From NCBI RefSeq assembly GCF_009600605.1, contig NZ_VWNA01000001.1, positions 1,302,001-1,366,000 on the forward strand: a stretch of DNA of 64,000 nucleotides, in the 5' to 3' direction. The stretch comes from Segnochrobactrum spirostomi. Its GTDB lineage: Bacteria; Pseudomonadota; Alphaproteobacteria; Rhizobiales; Segnochrobactraceae. The notes under the pieces were generated by a model. The model ran no database searches and was not told the origin of the DNA. It saw only the letters and a list, made by a program, of their open reading frames with translations. Positions within the stretch are counted from its first letter, which is position 1, and every line of letters begins with the position of its first letter. The position numbers and the translations under genes are program-made. Of this stretch, positions 27,064 through 36,930 are shown piece by piece.

Positions 27064-27895
27064 GCTCGGCCTCATCCTCGGCTTCGAGTTCATGCGCAAC
27101 GCTTTCGCGGCGGCGACCATCGTCGCGATCGTGGCGGGCGCCGTCGGCTATTTCCTGGTGCTGCGCGGCGAGACCTTCGCCGGCCATGCGCTCGCCCATG
27201 TCGGCTTTCCCGGGGCCACGGGCGCGGCCCTGATCGGGCTGTCGCCGTTCACCGGGCTCACCATCTTCACCATCCTCGCCGGGCTCGGCATCGGGCTCCT
27301 CGGCGAGCGGGCCCATCGCGACGTCGCGATCGGCATGGTGCTCACCCTCTCGCTCGGGCTCGGGCTCCTGTTCCTGCATTTCTACACGGCCTATGCCTCG
27401 CAGGCGACGAGCCTCCTGTTCGGCAACGTGCTGGCGATCGACCGCGGCACCCTCGCCGCCCTCGCCGGTCTCTCGGCGGTCAGCCTCGTCGCGCTCGGCG
27501 CGATCGCCCGGCCGCTGTTGTTCGCGAGCCTCCAGCCGGAGCTCGCCGAGGCGAAGGGGCTGCGGCTCCCCCTCGTCTCCGCCCTGTTCATGACGATCGC
27601 GGCGATCGCCACCGCCGCCACGATGCAGATCGTCGGCGTGCTTCTGGTGTTCGCGTTGATGGTCGCGCCGGCGGCGTCCGCGATGCGGCTCACCCGCCAC
27701 ATCGGCACCGGCATCGCGCTCGCGATCGGTTTGGCGCTCGCGATCGCGTGGTCGAGCCTGATCCTCGCCTTCTTCACCGATTGGCCGACGAGCTTCTGGA
27801 TCACCGCCCTCGGCACACTGGTCTTCGTCGCCTCGGCGGGCTGGAAGCGGATGGTGTCCCGGCGCCGATCGGCGCCGGTCTCCGCGGCCGCTTGA
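27035..27895 (+). CDS. Metal ABC transporter permease
   Basis: A 286-residue ABC-3 family permease with about eight hydrophobic segments, starting at FAAATIVAIVAGAVGYFLV. The conserved GETFAGHALAHVGFPGA loop, which contacts the ATPase, is present. It completes the SBP-ATPase-permease operon under the Zur-type box. Confidence 0.93.
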   Translation: MSTLMSALSELGLILGFEFMRNAFAAATIVAIVAGAVGYFLVLRGETFAGHALAHVGFPGATGAALIGLSPFTGLTIFTILAGLGIGLLGERAHRDVAIGMVLTLSLGLGLLFLHFYTAYASQATSLLFGNVLAIDRGTLAALAGLSAVSLVALGAIARPLLFASLQPELAEAKGLRLPLVSALFMTIAAIATAATMQIVGVLLVFALMVAPAASAMRLTRHIGTGIALAIGLALAIAWSSLILAFFTDWPTSFWITALGTLVFVASAGWKRMVSRRRSAPVSAAA

Positions 27896-27937
27896 TCGCC
27901 GTGAGCGGCGCAGGGATGCCCCGCGCTGTACCCCGCC

Positions 27938-28925
27938 TCAGAACTTGATCTTGAGCGTCCCCTTGATCGCGCTGTCCTGGGCGGACGAGGCGAAGGCGCC
28001 ATCATAATGCAGGCCGACGTCGATGTTCGGGGTCGGATTGTAACCGAAGCCCACATCGATCAGCGCCGTGTCCCGTCCGATCGGCACGCCCGAACTCGAA
28101 AACGACGACGAGCCGGCGAAGAAGGCCGTCTGTGTCGGCGTCAGGCCACCATAGGCATGCTGCCAGCCGAGGCTTCCCGTCAGCATCAGGTCGCCACCCG
28201 TCGCGACCGGGATCGCATGGCCGAGGCGCAGCCCGAGCACGCTGTAGGTCGCGCCGAAGGTCTCGCTGTCTCCCGACAGCGCCGCCGCCCCGCCCGTCTC
28301 GGTGAAGCCGTCGGTCTTCAGGTTGACGTACGCGAGGTCGGCGAACGGTTCGGCCGTCGTCGCCCCGAAATGGAAGCCGTAGCCCGCCTCGCCGAACACC
28401 TGGGCGGTGCCCGCCTGATAGTTCGACGACAACGCCTCGGACATCCCGCCGAAGGCGAGCGAGCGGTTCATCGAGAGATCGTGCCAGGTGTAGCCGGCGC
28501 CGAAGCGCAGGCCGAAATCGCCGAAGCGGGCGCCGCCATAGAGGCCGAGATCGTAATTGTCGCTGTCGGCGGAGGAATTCACCCCGTCGACCTCGAACGT
28601 CGATTGGCTGTAGCCGCCGAGGAGACCGACCCGCCAGGCCTCGCCGAGGGGGCTGTCGATACCCATCAGGAAACCACCGATCGAGCGTGACAGGGACGCG
28701 GCGTTGGCGTCGCCCTCGGTCTGGCCCCAGCCGCCATAAGCCTGCGCCCAGGCGGTCAGCGCGAGGCCGGGCACGAGCTCCGCCGTCTTCGCGGACGCCG
28801 CCGCGGCCGCCGGTTCGCCGTTCTTGGCGAAGGCCTGCCGCAGCCGCGCCGTCGCCGCGTCGCGCAGATAGACCGATTGCTGCTGCAATCCCGTCTGCAC
28901 CGAGGCGTACGCTTGCCCCGAGAGG
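27938..28925 (-). repeat. Duplicated autotransporter barrel segment, copy 1
   Basis: About 990 bases of the AT1 barrel are nearly identical to 30988-31975 in AT2, with no indel seen over that length. The passengers of the two proteins are only distantly similar, so the match stops sharply upstream of the barrel. Recent duplication or gene conversion explains this. Confidence 0.85.
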
Positions 28926-30895
28926 CTCTCCAAAGCCGCGGTGGCCGTGTCTGTATTCAGGCCGGAGAGCGCGACGTTGACCGGGTTAGACCACGCCAGC
29001 CGGTCGGCGACGGTCGCCACGGCATATTGGTTCGTCGTCTGCGCCGCCGTGGTGTAGCTCACCGTCGAGCGCACCATGTCGAGCACGACCGCGCTTGGGG
29101 TGTAGACGAGGGTCGGCGCAATGAAGGGATATTGCGTCCCGAGCGCGCCGAAGGCCGGCGCGGAGATCGCCGAGAAGGTGCCGCTGACGCCGTTCGTCGC
29201 GGCGATGATGGGATAATAGCCGAGTGCGGGGCTCGTGCCGGCATAAGGCGTCAGCGTGAGCATCGGGCCATCCAGCGAGACGGCGCCGAACACCGCGAGC
29301 TGGTCGCTCGAGCCGGGCGAGCCGACCTCCACGCTGTAGGTCGAGCCCGGCTGGAACGCGACATTGCCGGAGACCGTGAAGGTGCCGATCGAGTTGCCGG
29401 GGGCGACCGTCGCGCCGGAACCAACCGTGAGCGAGCCGGTGATGAGGCCGGAGCCGCCGAGCGTCGCTCCACTGCCGAGCGAGACCGCTCCCGGCAGGAT
29501 GCCGTTCACGACGAGTTTGAGATCGCTGACCGAGACCGGAAGCGTGCTGCTGAACAGGCTCACGCCATTGAGGGTCAGCGTGTTCGATGACCCGACGCCG
29601 GTGAAGGTCACGCCGACATCGGGCTCGGACGACCCGAAATTACCGGAGGACAGCGAACCGTTGAGGGTGACGGAGCCGTCGATCAGAAGCGAGGGAATGC
29701 CGACGTCGAGATAGCTCGACTGGGCGAGATTGAAGGCGCGCGAGGATACGAAGTTCGGCCCGAGCTGCATCGCGCCGAACACGATCACGCCAGTACCGGG
29801 AAGCCCGAGGTCCGCGTCACTCGTAAAGCTCGTCTGGCCACCCTCATAGCCGGCTGCGATGACCCCGACGGGAGAGAACCCGATCCGACCGTTTACGTAA
29901 TCGTAGGCCACGGCATAATAAAGAAACGGAGCGTTACTTGCATTGTATCCGGGCGGATCGCCGTGAGCTTCCTCATAAGCGTAATTTCCGAGCGTCTGCG
30001 AGAACGACAGGACGTTCTGAATAGAGATCGTCATCGCACCGACGGGGTAGGTGGTCGGCGAGGCATAAGGTCCCCCGGCGGCGTCCGTCATGAACGTCGC
30101 GTCGACCGCCCCGGAATCGAAGATCGTGGCGAAACAGCTCGACGAGCCGTTGTTGGCCCAGCACGCAGGAACCTTCGTGTTCCAGGCCTGCATACCGGTA
30201 TTGCCGCCGGTCTGGCCGTTGGACTGGAAGCTCGCGAAGGAGAAGCCCGCCGTATTCTCGGCCGTGAGCCCGACGACCAGCACGGGCGAACTGTCGCCGA
30301 GCGCTTGGTTCGCCGAGAAGATGAACCCGGAGGCATAGTTGCCCGCCAACTGGGTCAATGGATTGAAGACGTCGAGCCCACCCGAAAAGCCGACCCCCAT
30401 CACGCCCGTCTGATTCACCGTCCACGTGGGCTCGGAGCGATAACCGGCGCAGGTACCGGGACCATCCTTGCAATTCAGCGTGTCGATGACGCCGAACGTA
30501 ATCGGCTGCGCGGTCCCGAGCGTCGCCCCACTCGCGTCCACTGCACCGGGGAAATACACGGTGGCCACGGCGATGGTACCCGTGATCACGTTACCGCTCG
30601 AATAGGCATACTTGAACGTCGTCGCCGTATCTTGGTATTGGCTGGCACCGAGCGCACTTCTCAAAATATAAAGTCCAGTCGATCCGGTATCGACGAGCAC
30701 GGAATTGGCGGTCGCCGTCGGACTCCCGATCGCGACGTTGACGTAATAAAAGGGATTATAATCAACATAGCCCGATGGCGCGTCAGCCAACTTAAACATA
30801 TTCAAGGGAATTGTCGTGGACTCTTGCGCCTCCGCCGAGGGAGCCAAGCTCGCGAACACCGCGCAGCCGATCGCAAATCCCGCGAGCCACTTCAT
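27938..30895 (-). CDS. Autotransporter with pepsin-like aspartic protease passenger (AT1)
   Basis: Predicted surface protein of 985 residues. After a signal peptide (1-24, ending AEAQ) comes a bilobal pepsin-like domain (about 25-350). The first catalytic motif is Asp69-Thr-Gly-Ser, a flap-like YSSGNVITG follows, then the psi-loop GVMGVGF, and the second catalytic motif Asp260-Ser-Gly-Ala. Cys142/149 and Cys245/254 probably form disulfides. A Gly/Ser-rich beta segment (about 350-640) and a C-terminal autotransporter barrel (about 660-985, ending in Phe) follow. Protease activity is inferred. The start at 30895 gives a clean signal peptide; an ATG 21 bases earlier is possible. Confidence 0.9.
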   Translation of the reverse strand: MKWLAGFAIGCAVFASLAPSAEAQESTTIPLNMFKLADAPSGYVDYNPFYYVNVAIGSPTATANSVLVDTGSTGLYILRSALGASQYQDTATTFKYAYSSGNVITGTIAVATVYFPGAVDASGATLGTAQPITFGVIDTLNCKDGPGTCAGYRSEPTWTVNQTGVMGVGFSGGLDVFNPLTQLAGNYASGFIFSANQALGDSSPVLVVGLTAENTAGFSFASFQSNGQTGGNTGMQAWNTKVPACWANNGSSSCFATIFDSGAVDATFMTDAAGGPYASPTTYPVGAMTISIQNVLSFSQTLGNYAYEEAHGDPPGYNASNAPFLYYAVAYDYVNGRIGFSPVGVIAAGYEGGQTSFTSDADLGLPGTGVIVFGAMQLGPNFVSSRAFNLAQSSYLDVGIPSLLIDGSVTLNGSLSSGNFGSSEPDVGVTFTGVGSSNTLTLNGVSLFSSTLPVSVSDLKLVVNGILPGAVSLGSGATLGGSGLITGSLTVGSGATVAPGNSIGTFTVSGNVAFQPGSTYSVEVGSPGSSDQLAVFGAVSLDGPMLTLTPYAGTSPALGYYPIIAATNGVSGTFSAISAPAFGALGTQYPFIAPTLVYTPSAVVLDMVRSTVSYTTAAQTTNQYAVATVADRLAWSNPVNVALSGLNTDTATAALESLSGQAYASVQTGLQQQSVYLRDAATARLRQAFAKNGEPAAAAASAKTAELVPGLALTAWAQAYGGWGQTEGDANAASLSRSIGGFLMGIDSPLGEAWRVGLLGGYSQSTFEVDGVNSSADSDNYDLGLYGGARFGDFGLRFGAGYTWHDLSMNRSLAFGGMSEALSSNYQAGTAQVFGEAGYGFHFGATTAEPFADLAYVNLKTDGFTETGGAAALSGDSETFGATYSVLGLRLGHAIPVATGGDLMLTGSLGWQHAYGGLTPTQTAFFAGSSSFSSSGVPIGRDTALIDVGFGYNPTPNIDVGLHYDGAFASSAQDSAIKGTLKIKF

Positions 30896-30987
30896 AGCCC
30901 CAGACCCCAATTCCATTCCCGAGGCTCCGCCGCGGAGACGGCCGACGATACCCGTTCCGCACCGGTTCCCCCACCGCCTTATCCGGC

Positions 30988-31975
30988 TCAGAACCTGATC
31001 TTGAGCGTGCCCTTGACCGCGCTGTCCTGGGTGGACGAGGCGAAGGCGCCATCATAATGCAGCCCGACGTCGATGTTCGGCGTCGGATTATAACCGAAGC
31101 CGACATCGATCAGCGCCGTGTCCCGCGCAATCGGCACGCCCGACGTCGTGAACGCCGACGAGCCGGCGAAGAACGCCGTTTGCGTCGGCGTCAACCCGCC
31201 ATAGGCATGCTGCCAGCCGAGGCTCCCCGTCAGCATCAAGGCGCCGCCGGTCGCGACGGGAACCGCGTGGCCGAGCCGAAGCCCGAGCACGCTGTAGGTC
31301 GTGTCGAAGGTCTCGCCGTCGCCGGAGAGCGCGGCCACGCCGCCCGTCTCGGTGAAGCCGTCGGTCTTCAGATTGACATAAGCGAGATCGGCGAACGGCT
31401 CCGCCGTCGTCGCCCCGAAATGGAAGCCGTACCCTGCCTCGCCGAACACCTGCGCCGTGCCGGCCTGATAGTTCGACGACAAGGTCTCCGCAAGCCCGCC
31501 GACGGCGAGGGAGCGGTCCATGGAGAGATCGTGCCACGTATAGCCGGCGCCGAAGCGCAGGCCGAGATCGCCGAAGCGCGCGCCGCCATAGAGGCCGAGA
31601 TCGTATTTGTCGCTGTCGGCGGAGGAATTCACCCCGTCGACGTTGAACGTCGATTGGCTGTAGCCGCCGAGAAGGCCGACCCGCCAGGCTTCGCCGAGCG
31701 GGCTGTCGATGCCCATCAGGAATCCACCGATCGAGCGCGACAGCGTCGAGGCGTTGCCGTCGCCCTCGGTCTGGCCCCAGCCGCCGTAAGCCTGCGCCCA
31801 GGCGGTCAGCGCCAAGCCGGGCACGAGCTCCGCCGTCTTGGCGGACGCCGCCGCGGCCGCCGGCTCTCCGTTCTTGGCAAACGCCTGTCGCACGCGCGCC
31901 GTCGCCGCCTCGCGCAGATAGACCGATTGCTGCTGCAACCCCGTCTGCACCGACGCATAGGCCTCTCCCGACAGG
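30988..31975 (-). repeat. Duplicated autotransporter barrel segment, copy 2
   Basis: Partner of 27938-28925. Only scattered substitutions are visible between the two, for example GDANAASLSR against GDGNASTLSR in the protein. Confidence 0.85.
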
Positions 31976-34371
31976 CCGTCGAACGTCGCGGGCGCTTCGG
32001 ATCCGTTGAGGACCGCGAGCATCTGATTGAGCGGCGAGCTGTCGCCGAGCCTATCGGCCGCGCTCGCCGCCGCCCATTCGTTCGCCGTCTGCGTGAAGGC
32101 CGTATAAGAAACGGTGCTGCGCGAGAGGGTGAGCGTGCCCGCACCGCTCAGATCGGCGCCCAGGAAGGGGTAGACCGAAGCGGCCGAGCTGAAGAGCGTA
32201 TTGTCGACCGTGAAATTCGACGCGACCGCTCCTGCCGTGAAGACTTGATAGCTCGCGCCGAGCGCAGGCGAGAATCCGCTGCCCGGGACCAGGTAGAGTG
32301 TCGCACCGCCGGCCGTGAGCGTGCCGCCGACATTGAGATGGTCGGAAGTTCCCACGGAACCGAGCTCCGCGACATAGAGCGAGCCAGGCGCAAAGGTGGC
32401 GTCGCCCGTCACCGTCACGGTGCCGAGGGAATGGCCGGGCGAGACCGAACCGCCGCGCTCGACGAGGACCGATGCGACCGTGCCGTTGCCCGACAGCGTG
32501 CCGGAGGTGGTCACAGATCCGAGCACGGTTCCATCATTGCTGAAGATGAAATTGTTGACGACCGCGCCCTCGATGAGGCCGCTGTTGCTGAGAGAGCCGG
32601 AGGTGGAGACGTCCCCCACGATGGTCCCGCTGTTGCTCATCTGGCCGACATTGAGGACCGCCCCGGTCAGCAAGCCGGAATTGAAGAACGTGCCCGTGTT
32701 GGTGACGGTCCCGGTCACCGACCCCGCGTTGTCGAAGGTGCCGCTGTTCGAGACGGCGCCGACGAGGCTCCCGTCGTTGGTCCACGTTCCCGCGTTGCTG
32801 ACGTCGCCGATGACGTTCCCCGTGTTGACGACGGTGCCGTCATTGACGAAGGCGTCCCCCGATTGCGCGCCGACGAAGGTGCCGCCGTTCGTCAACATCT
32901 GCCCGCTCTCGACCGTGTAGCCGTTGTTCACGTTGTAGAACGAGGCGCCGGGATCGACGGTGAGCGATCCCACCATCGTAGCGTTGAGGATGGTCGTGCC
33001 CTGCCCGACGGTGACACCGCCCGTATTCATGACGGCACCGTCGAGGATGATCGTTCCCCCGTTCAGGGTCAGGCTGTTCGCGCCGAAGATCATGCCGTCG
33101 AAGGTTGCCGTCGCGGTGGTGTTGACGGTGCTCGCGCCGACGAGAAAGAGCGGGAGCGTCGTCTCGAAGTCCTGGGTGAGGTTGAGGGGGCCCTGGGCGG
33201 CGATGAGCGGCACCACGGTGACATTGGTGTTCGAGCTGTAACCGTTCGCAGCGATGCCGACGAAGCCGCCGTCCGCGTCGAACAGGACGTCGAAGCCGGC
33301 ATAGGTGTGCAGGCTCGAGTTGACGAAGCTGCCGCTGTCGCTGGCGTTGATCGGGTAGGGAGTCTGCGGGTTCGTCAGGTCGCCGCTCGTGAAGGTGTAG
33401 GACGCGCTGCCGCCCGCGAGGCTGATGGTCACGACCGTATTGTTGTTCTCGGCCGCGGTACCGTTCGGCACATCGATGAACGCGTTGGTGATGCCCGTGT
33501 CCATCAGAAGCGTCGTCGAGCTCGTCGTGCCCCCGACGGTGATCGTGCCCTGGACCTGCTGCCATTGGTTCGGCACGCCGTTGGTCCCCGCGCTCTGCAA
33601 CAGCAGTTGCGCGTAAGTGAAATTCTCACTGGACGTATTGGCCTGCGTCAGGCCAAGACTCACTCCCGTCGGGGTGATGATGTATCCGCGACGCATTGTG
33701 CCGGACTGCATCTCAGACAGATTGAGCAATAGATTGTAAGCCTGAGATGTCGGCGGCAGACTACTCACGTACTTCTTCATATCATCATTGTTTTTCTCTG
33801 CTGGAAGGGTGCCCTCGCCCATCGTCGTGCGATCGAAGCCGATGCCGAGCATCGAAATGTTGTAGACGGGGCTGTTAATGCCGGTCTGTCCCGCCGCGCA
33901 ATAATTGGTCGCCCCCTTCAGACACTCATATCCGGTCGCAAAGAGGATTGGTATAAGCGAGGTTATCTGCTGACTCTGGCTATCGCCGAGGATGGATACA
34001 CTCATCGTCTGGAAAATACCGGTAACGACCAGTCCAGAACTGTTGTAGTAGACCCACCCGGCAGGTCCGACCGGAGTGAACCCGGATGCCCAATATTTCT
34101 GCCCGAGAACCATTCCCGTGGAGCCGGTGTCGATCCCGATGGTGGCGGTCACATCACCAACTTTGATCTTCAGGCCCAGCATATTCTGAGTTTCGAGAGC
34201 ATAAGTCAGATCTTCGTGATCTCCATATTCCACGAAATATGACTGCGTATAATTATTATATAAATTCCATCCATCCGCCGCAAATGCCGTCATCGGAGAC
34301 GTCACTATTCCAATTCCGAAAATATTAATAGCAAACATATAATTATTAAGACGATTTTTTGAGGAACGCAT
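30988..34371 (-). CDS. Autotransporter with aspartic-protease-like passenger and 16-residue repeats (AT2)
   Basis: Predicted surface protein of 1127 residues. Signal peptide (1-32, ending AFAA), then a pepsin-like domain (about 35-420) with Asp81-Thr-Gly-Ser, psi-loop MLGIGF and Asp291-Thr-Gly-Ile. Asn/Ile follow the second motif where pepsins have Thr, so activity is less certain than in AT1. Residues 516-627 are seven 16-residue repeats of pattern NxGxxxGxVxxxGxxx, expected to extend a beta-helix stalk. The C-terminal barrel nearly matches AT1. The start at 34371 gives a basic N-terminus; an in-frame ATG at 34410 is the alternative. Upstream DNA is AT-richer. Confidence 0.88.
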   Translation of the reverse strand: MRSSKNRLNNYMFAINIFGIGIVTSPMTAFAADGWNLYNNYTQSYFVEYGDHEDLTYALETQNMLGLKIKVGDVTATIGIDTGSTGMVLGQKYWASGFTPVGPAGWVYYNSSGLVVTGIFQTMSVSILGDSQSQQITSLIPILFATGYECLKGATNYCAAGQTGINSPVYNISMLGIGFDRTTMGEGTLPAEKNNDDMKKYVSSLPPTSQAYNLLLNLSEMQSGTMRRGYIITPTGVSLGLTQANTSSENFTYAQLLLQSAGTNGVPNQWQQVQGTITVGGTTSSTTLLMDTGITNAFIDVPNGTAAENNNTVVTISLAGGSASYTFTSGDLTNPQTPYPINASDSGSFVNSSLHTYAGFDVLFDADGGFVGIAANGYSSNTNVTVVPLIAAQGPLNLTQDFETTLPLFLVGASTVNTTATATFDGMIFGANSLTLNGGTIILDGAVMNTGGVTVGQGTTILNATMVGSLTVDPGASFYNVNNGYTVESGQMLTNGGTFVGAQSGDAFVNDGTVVNTGNVIGDVSNAGTWTNDGSLVGAVSNSGTFDNAGSVTGTVTNTGTFFNSGLLTGAVLNVGQMSNSGTIVGDVSTSGSLSNSGLIEGAVVNNFIFSNDGTVLGSVTTSGTLSGNGTVASVLVERGGSVSPGHSLGTVTVTGDATFAPGSLYVAELGSVGTSDHLNVGGTLTAGGATLYLVPGSGFSPALGASYQVFTAGAVASNFTVDNTLFSSAASVYPFLGADLSGAGTLTLSRSTVSYTAFTQTANEWAAASAADRLGDSSPLNQMLAVLNGSEAPATFDGLSGEAYASVQTGLQQQSVYLREAATARVRQAFAKNGEPAAAAASAKTAELVPGLALTAWAQAYGGWGQTEGDGNASTLSRSIGGFLMGIDSPLGEAWRVGLLGGYSQSTFNVDGVNSSADSDKYDLGLYGGARFGDLGLRFGAGYTWHDLSMDRSLAVGGLAETLSSNYQAGTAQVFGEAGYGFHFGATTAEPFADLAYVNLKTDGFTETGGVAALSGDGETFDTTYSVLGLRLGHAVPVATGGALMLTGSLGWQHAYGGLTPTQTAFFAGSSAFTTSGVPIARDTALIDVGFGYNPTPNIDVGLHYDGAFASSTQDSAVKGTLKIRF
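32491..32826 (-). repeat. Seven 48-bp coding repeats in AT2 stalk
   Basis: Each unit codes for 16 residues on the pattern NxGxxxGxVxxxGxxx (for example NDGSLVGAVSNSGTFD). Units diverge in sequence but keep the Asn, Gly and Val positions, as one turn-and-a-half of a beta-helix ladder would require. Confidence 0.85.
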
Positions 34372-34476
34372 ATCGACACACCCGGTCAGAATTGAAAGAG
34401 CAGATAGCATTGGATGTAGACCGGGGTCACAGAACCCCTTCTCAGACTGTCACGCCGGCCCTGCACCACCGCAGGC

Positions 34477-35463
34477 TCAAGGCGCCTTGAAGCCGATCCG
34501 ACCTTGCACCGCGTCGAAGGCAATCTCGTAGCGGCGGAACACCATGCCGCCGGCATTGAAGCCGAGCGGTACGCCGTGCGGCGGCTCATAGCGGTAGCGG
34601 TTGAGCCAGGCCGAGCGGCCCGCCACGACCGAGAGCGTCATGCCCGCCTGCGGCACCCGGGTCGTCACGACGCTGCCCGGCCGCACCCGGCGGCCGACCG
34701 GACGGTTCGGCACTTCGAAGCTGCCGCTCGCCGCGCCGGTATCGAACACCGTGCCGTTGCAGCCCTCCGGTCCACCGTCGACCGAGAAGCAGGTCTGGAC
34801 GCTCTTGGTGTTCCAGGCCTTGAGGCCCTTCGGCTGCCGGCCGTCGGGCTCGCGGTCGAACGGCGCGAAGCGGAAGCCGGCGGTGTTCGCCGCGGTCAGG
34901 CCGACGATCAGATGCGGCGAGAGGCCCGGCCGGGCGAGGTCGTCGGACACGACGATGAAGCCGTTGCCGAGATTGCCGCCGAGCTGCGCGAGCGGGTTGA
35001 AGGCGTTGACCGGCAGATAGCCGACGCCCATCACCCCCGCCTGCCCCCAGCGCCAGCCGGGACAGTTCGGCTTCTCCGCCTTGCAGCCGACCGATTGCAC
35101 GACCTGGATCGCGATCTCCGTCTCGGTCGCGACCGCCGGGTTCGAGCCGGGGAAGGACACCTTGGCGTAGCCAAGCACGCCGTGCAGGACGTTGCCGCTG
35201 GTGTAGGAATAGGTCACCGGGATGTTGGTGAGCCGGACATCGGGGCCGACCGCGCTCGCCAGGATGCGCAGGCCGGTCGAGCCGGTGTCGAGCAGCACCT
35301 GATGGGCCGCGCCGCCGCCGACCGCGACGGTGACGAAATTGGCGAAGCCGCTGCCGTCCGGCCGATCCTGGAGCGGGATGCGGGCGCTGTCCTGCGCCTG
35401 CGCGGCCCCCGCCCCCAACATCATGACCCCGAGCAGAGCCGCGAACGCGCGCCCCAGCACCAT
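34477..35463 (-). CDS. Secreted pepsin-like aspartic protease, stand-alone
   Basis: A 328-residue exported protein, signal peptide 1-24 (ending AAQAQ). It is the same fold as the AT1 passenger without a barrel: Asp59-Thr-Gly-Ser, flap YTSGNVLHGVLGY, psi-loop GVMGVGY and Asp241-Thr-Gly-Ala. Cysteine pairs (127/134, 225/235) are conserved with AT1, and both proteins share NTAGF and AWNTK. Bacterial pepsin-like enzymes are rare and include the DUF3443 group, to which this may be related. GGGAGAC precedes the ATG. It would be periplasmic or released. First of three related genes in a row. Confidence 0.88.
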   Translation of the reverse strand: MVLGRAFAALLGVMMLGAGAAQAQDSARIPLQDRPDGSGFANFVTVAVGGGAAHQVLLDTGSTGLRILASAVGPDVRLTNIPVTYSYTSGNVLHGVLGYAKVSFPGSNPAVATETEIAIQVVQSVGCKAEKPNCPGWRWGQAGVMGVGYLPVNAFNPLAQLGGNLGNGFIVVSDDLARPGLSPHLIVGLTAANTAGFRFAPFDREPDGRQPKGLKAWNTKSVQTCFSVDGGPEGCNGTVFDTGAASGSFEVPNRPVGRRVRPGSVVTTRVPQAGMTLSVVAGRSAWLNRYRYEPPHGVPLGFNAGGMVFRRYEIAFDAVQGRIGFKAP

Positions 35464-35592
35464 GATCCGTCTCCCAATCTCCCCGTGAAGTAACCCTCCG
35501 GGATTTTCATGACGGGCGCAAGTCGAACCCGTCTGAGAAGGGAACGCTCGGTCCTCTATACCCAATTCGGGTAGCGCGGCAGCATCACGACA

Positions 35593-36824
35593 TCAGGCCG
35601 GCCGAAGCATCTCCGCGAGCGCGCATGCAACCGCAACGGTCGCCCGCTTCAGATCGTCGAGCGGCAGGCGTTCGTCGGCCCGGTGGGCGTTGGCCTCCTC
35701 GATGGTGCGCGGACCGGCACCGTAGAGCACGATCGGCACGCCGTGCGCCGCATAATGGCGGGCGTCGGTGTAGAGCGGCACGCCGCCGGTCGCGACCGGC
35801 ACGCCGAACACCGCACTCGCATGACGTGCGATCACCGCGCCGAGATGGCGGGAGGCCTCCGTCGGCTTCAGCGGCTCGGCGAGCAGGATGCGGCGCACCT
35901 CGACGGCGACGCCGGGGAAGGCCGGCGCCGCGCCCTCGATGACGGCACGCAGGTCGGATTCGACCAGGGTCGGGTTCTCCTCGGGCACCATGCGGCGGTC
36001 AAGCCGGAAGGCGACGCGGTCGGGCACCACGTTGGTGTTGATGCCGCCCTCGACGAGGCCGATCGTCATCTGCGGCGAACCGATGCCGGGAACCGCCGAA
36101 ATCTGGCGCGCGAGGCTCGGTCGCCACGCATAGAGCGCGCCCATGATGTGGGTCGCGGCTTCGAGCGCATCGATGCCGGTGAAGGGCTTCGCCGCGTGGG
36201 CGGAGCGGCCCTGAACCACCACCTCAAGGTGGAGGCAGCCGTTGTGCGCCTCGACGACGCTGTAGGAGAAGCCGGCGCCGATGGCGTAATCGGGCTTCGT
36301 CAGCCCCTCGTCGAGCAGCCATTTCGGGCCGATCTCGCCCCCGCTTCCTCGTCGTAGGTGAAGTGGAGTTCGACGGTGCCGGCGAGCGGGGCCTCGATCG
36401 CCTCGAGTGCGAGCAAGGCGAAGGCATAGGTGGCGAAATCGGACTTCGAGACCGCGGCCCCACGGCCGTACATCCAGCCGTCGACGATCTCGGCACCGTA
36501 AGGATCGTGCGTCCAGCCGGTGCCCGGCGGCACCACGTCGCCGTGGGCGTTGAGGGCGATCACCGGGCCATCGCCGAAGCGGCGGCGCACGATCAGGTTC
36601 GTCGCCGACACCATGCCGGCCGCCTCGACGACATCGCGCGGCACCGGATGGCGCTCGACGACGAGGCCGAGCCCCTCGGTGAGGCGCGCGGCAGCCTCGG
36701 CGGCGGCCGCGCAATCGCCGGGGGGATTGTCGGACGGGATCTTCACGATGCCGGCGAGATAATCGATCTGGCGGCCGTGCTCGCGCTCGACGAAGGCGGC
36801 GATCCGATCCTCGACACTCGACAT
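35593..36824 (-). CDS. M20-family metallopeptidase/deacylase (one-base frameshift)
   Basis: ArgE/DapE-type di-zinc hydrolase, 410 residues after repair. The first frame gives residues to YDEEAG, with the metal His in LNAHGDVVPPG and the Asp in AVSKSD. The second frame starts GGEIGPKWLL and continues through the dimerisation domain (GRSAHAAKP) to the last metal His in EEANAHRADERL. One base is missing in a C5 run on the plus strand (36338-36342); adding it joins DEEAGGEIGPK. All catalytic residues are then present. Substrate unknown: N-acyl amino acids or short peptides. Lies in line with the aspartic proteases and the TonB receptor. Confidence 0.9.
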
Positions 36825-36930
36825 GAAGACGCTCCCGAATGCGCGCCGGAGCGGCGCCGTTCAGACACGTCTAACCCAGTGCAGGCGGGCGGCAAAGAGC
36901 AGCCCGCCTGCGATTGGAACTCGCCGCTGC

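Noticed and set aside
31057-33732. 891-codon open frame antisense to AT2
   Set aside because: Arg/Glu/Gly/Ala-rich product with no recognisable fold; it is a reverse-strand shadow of the repetitive autotransporter.
34371-34410. Lipoprotein signal (LTGC) at the N-terminus of AT2 if translation starts at 34410
   Set aside because: The segment lacks a basic start and a proper hydrophobic core; the ATG at 34371 gives a normal signal peptide.
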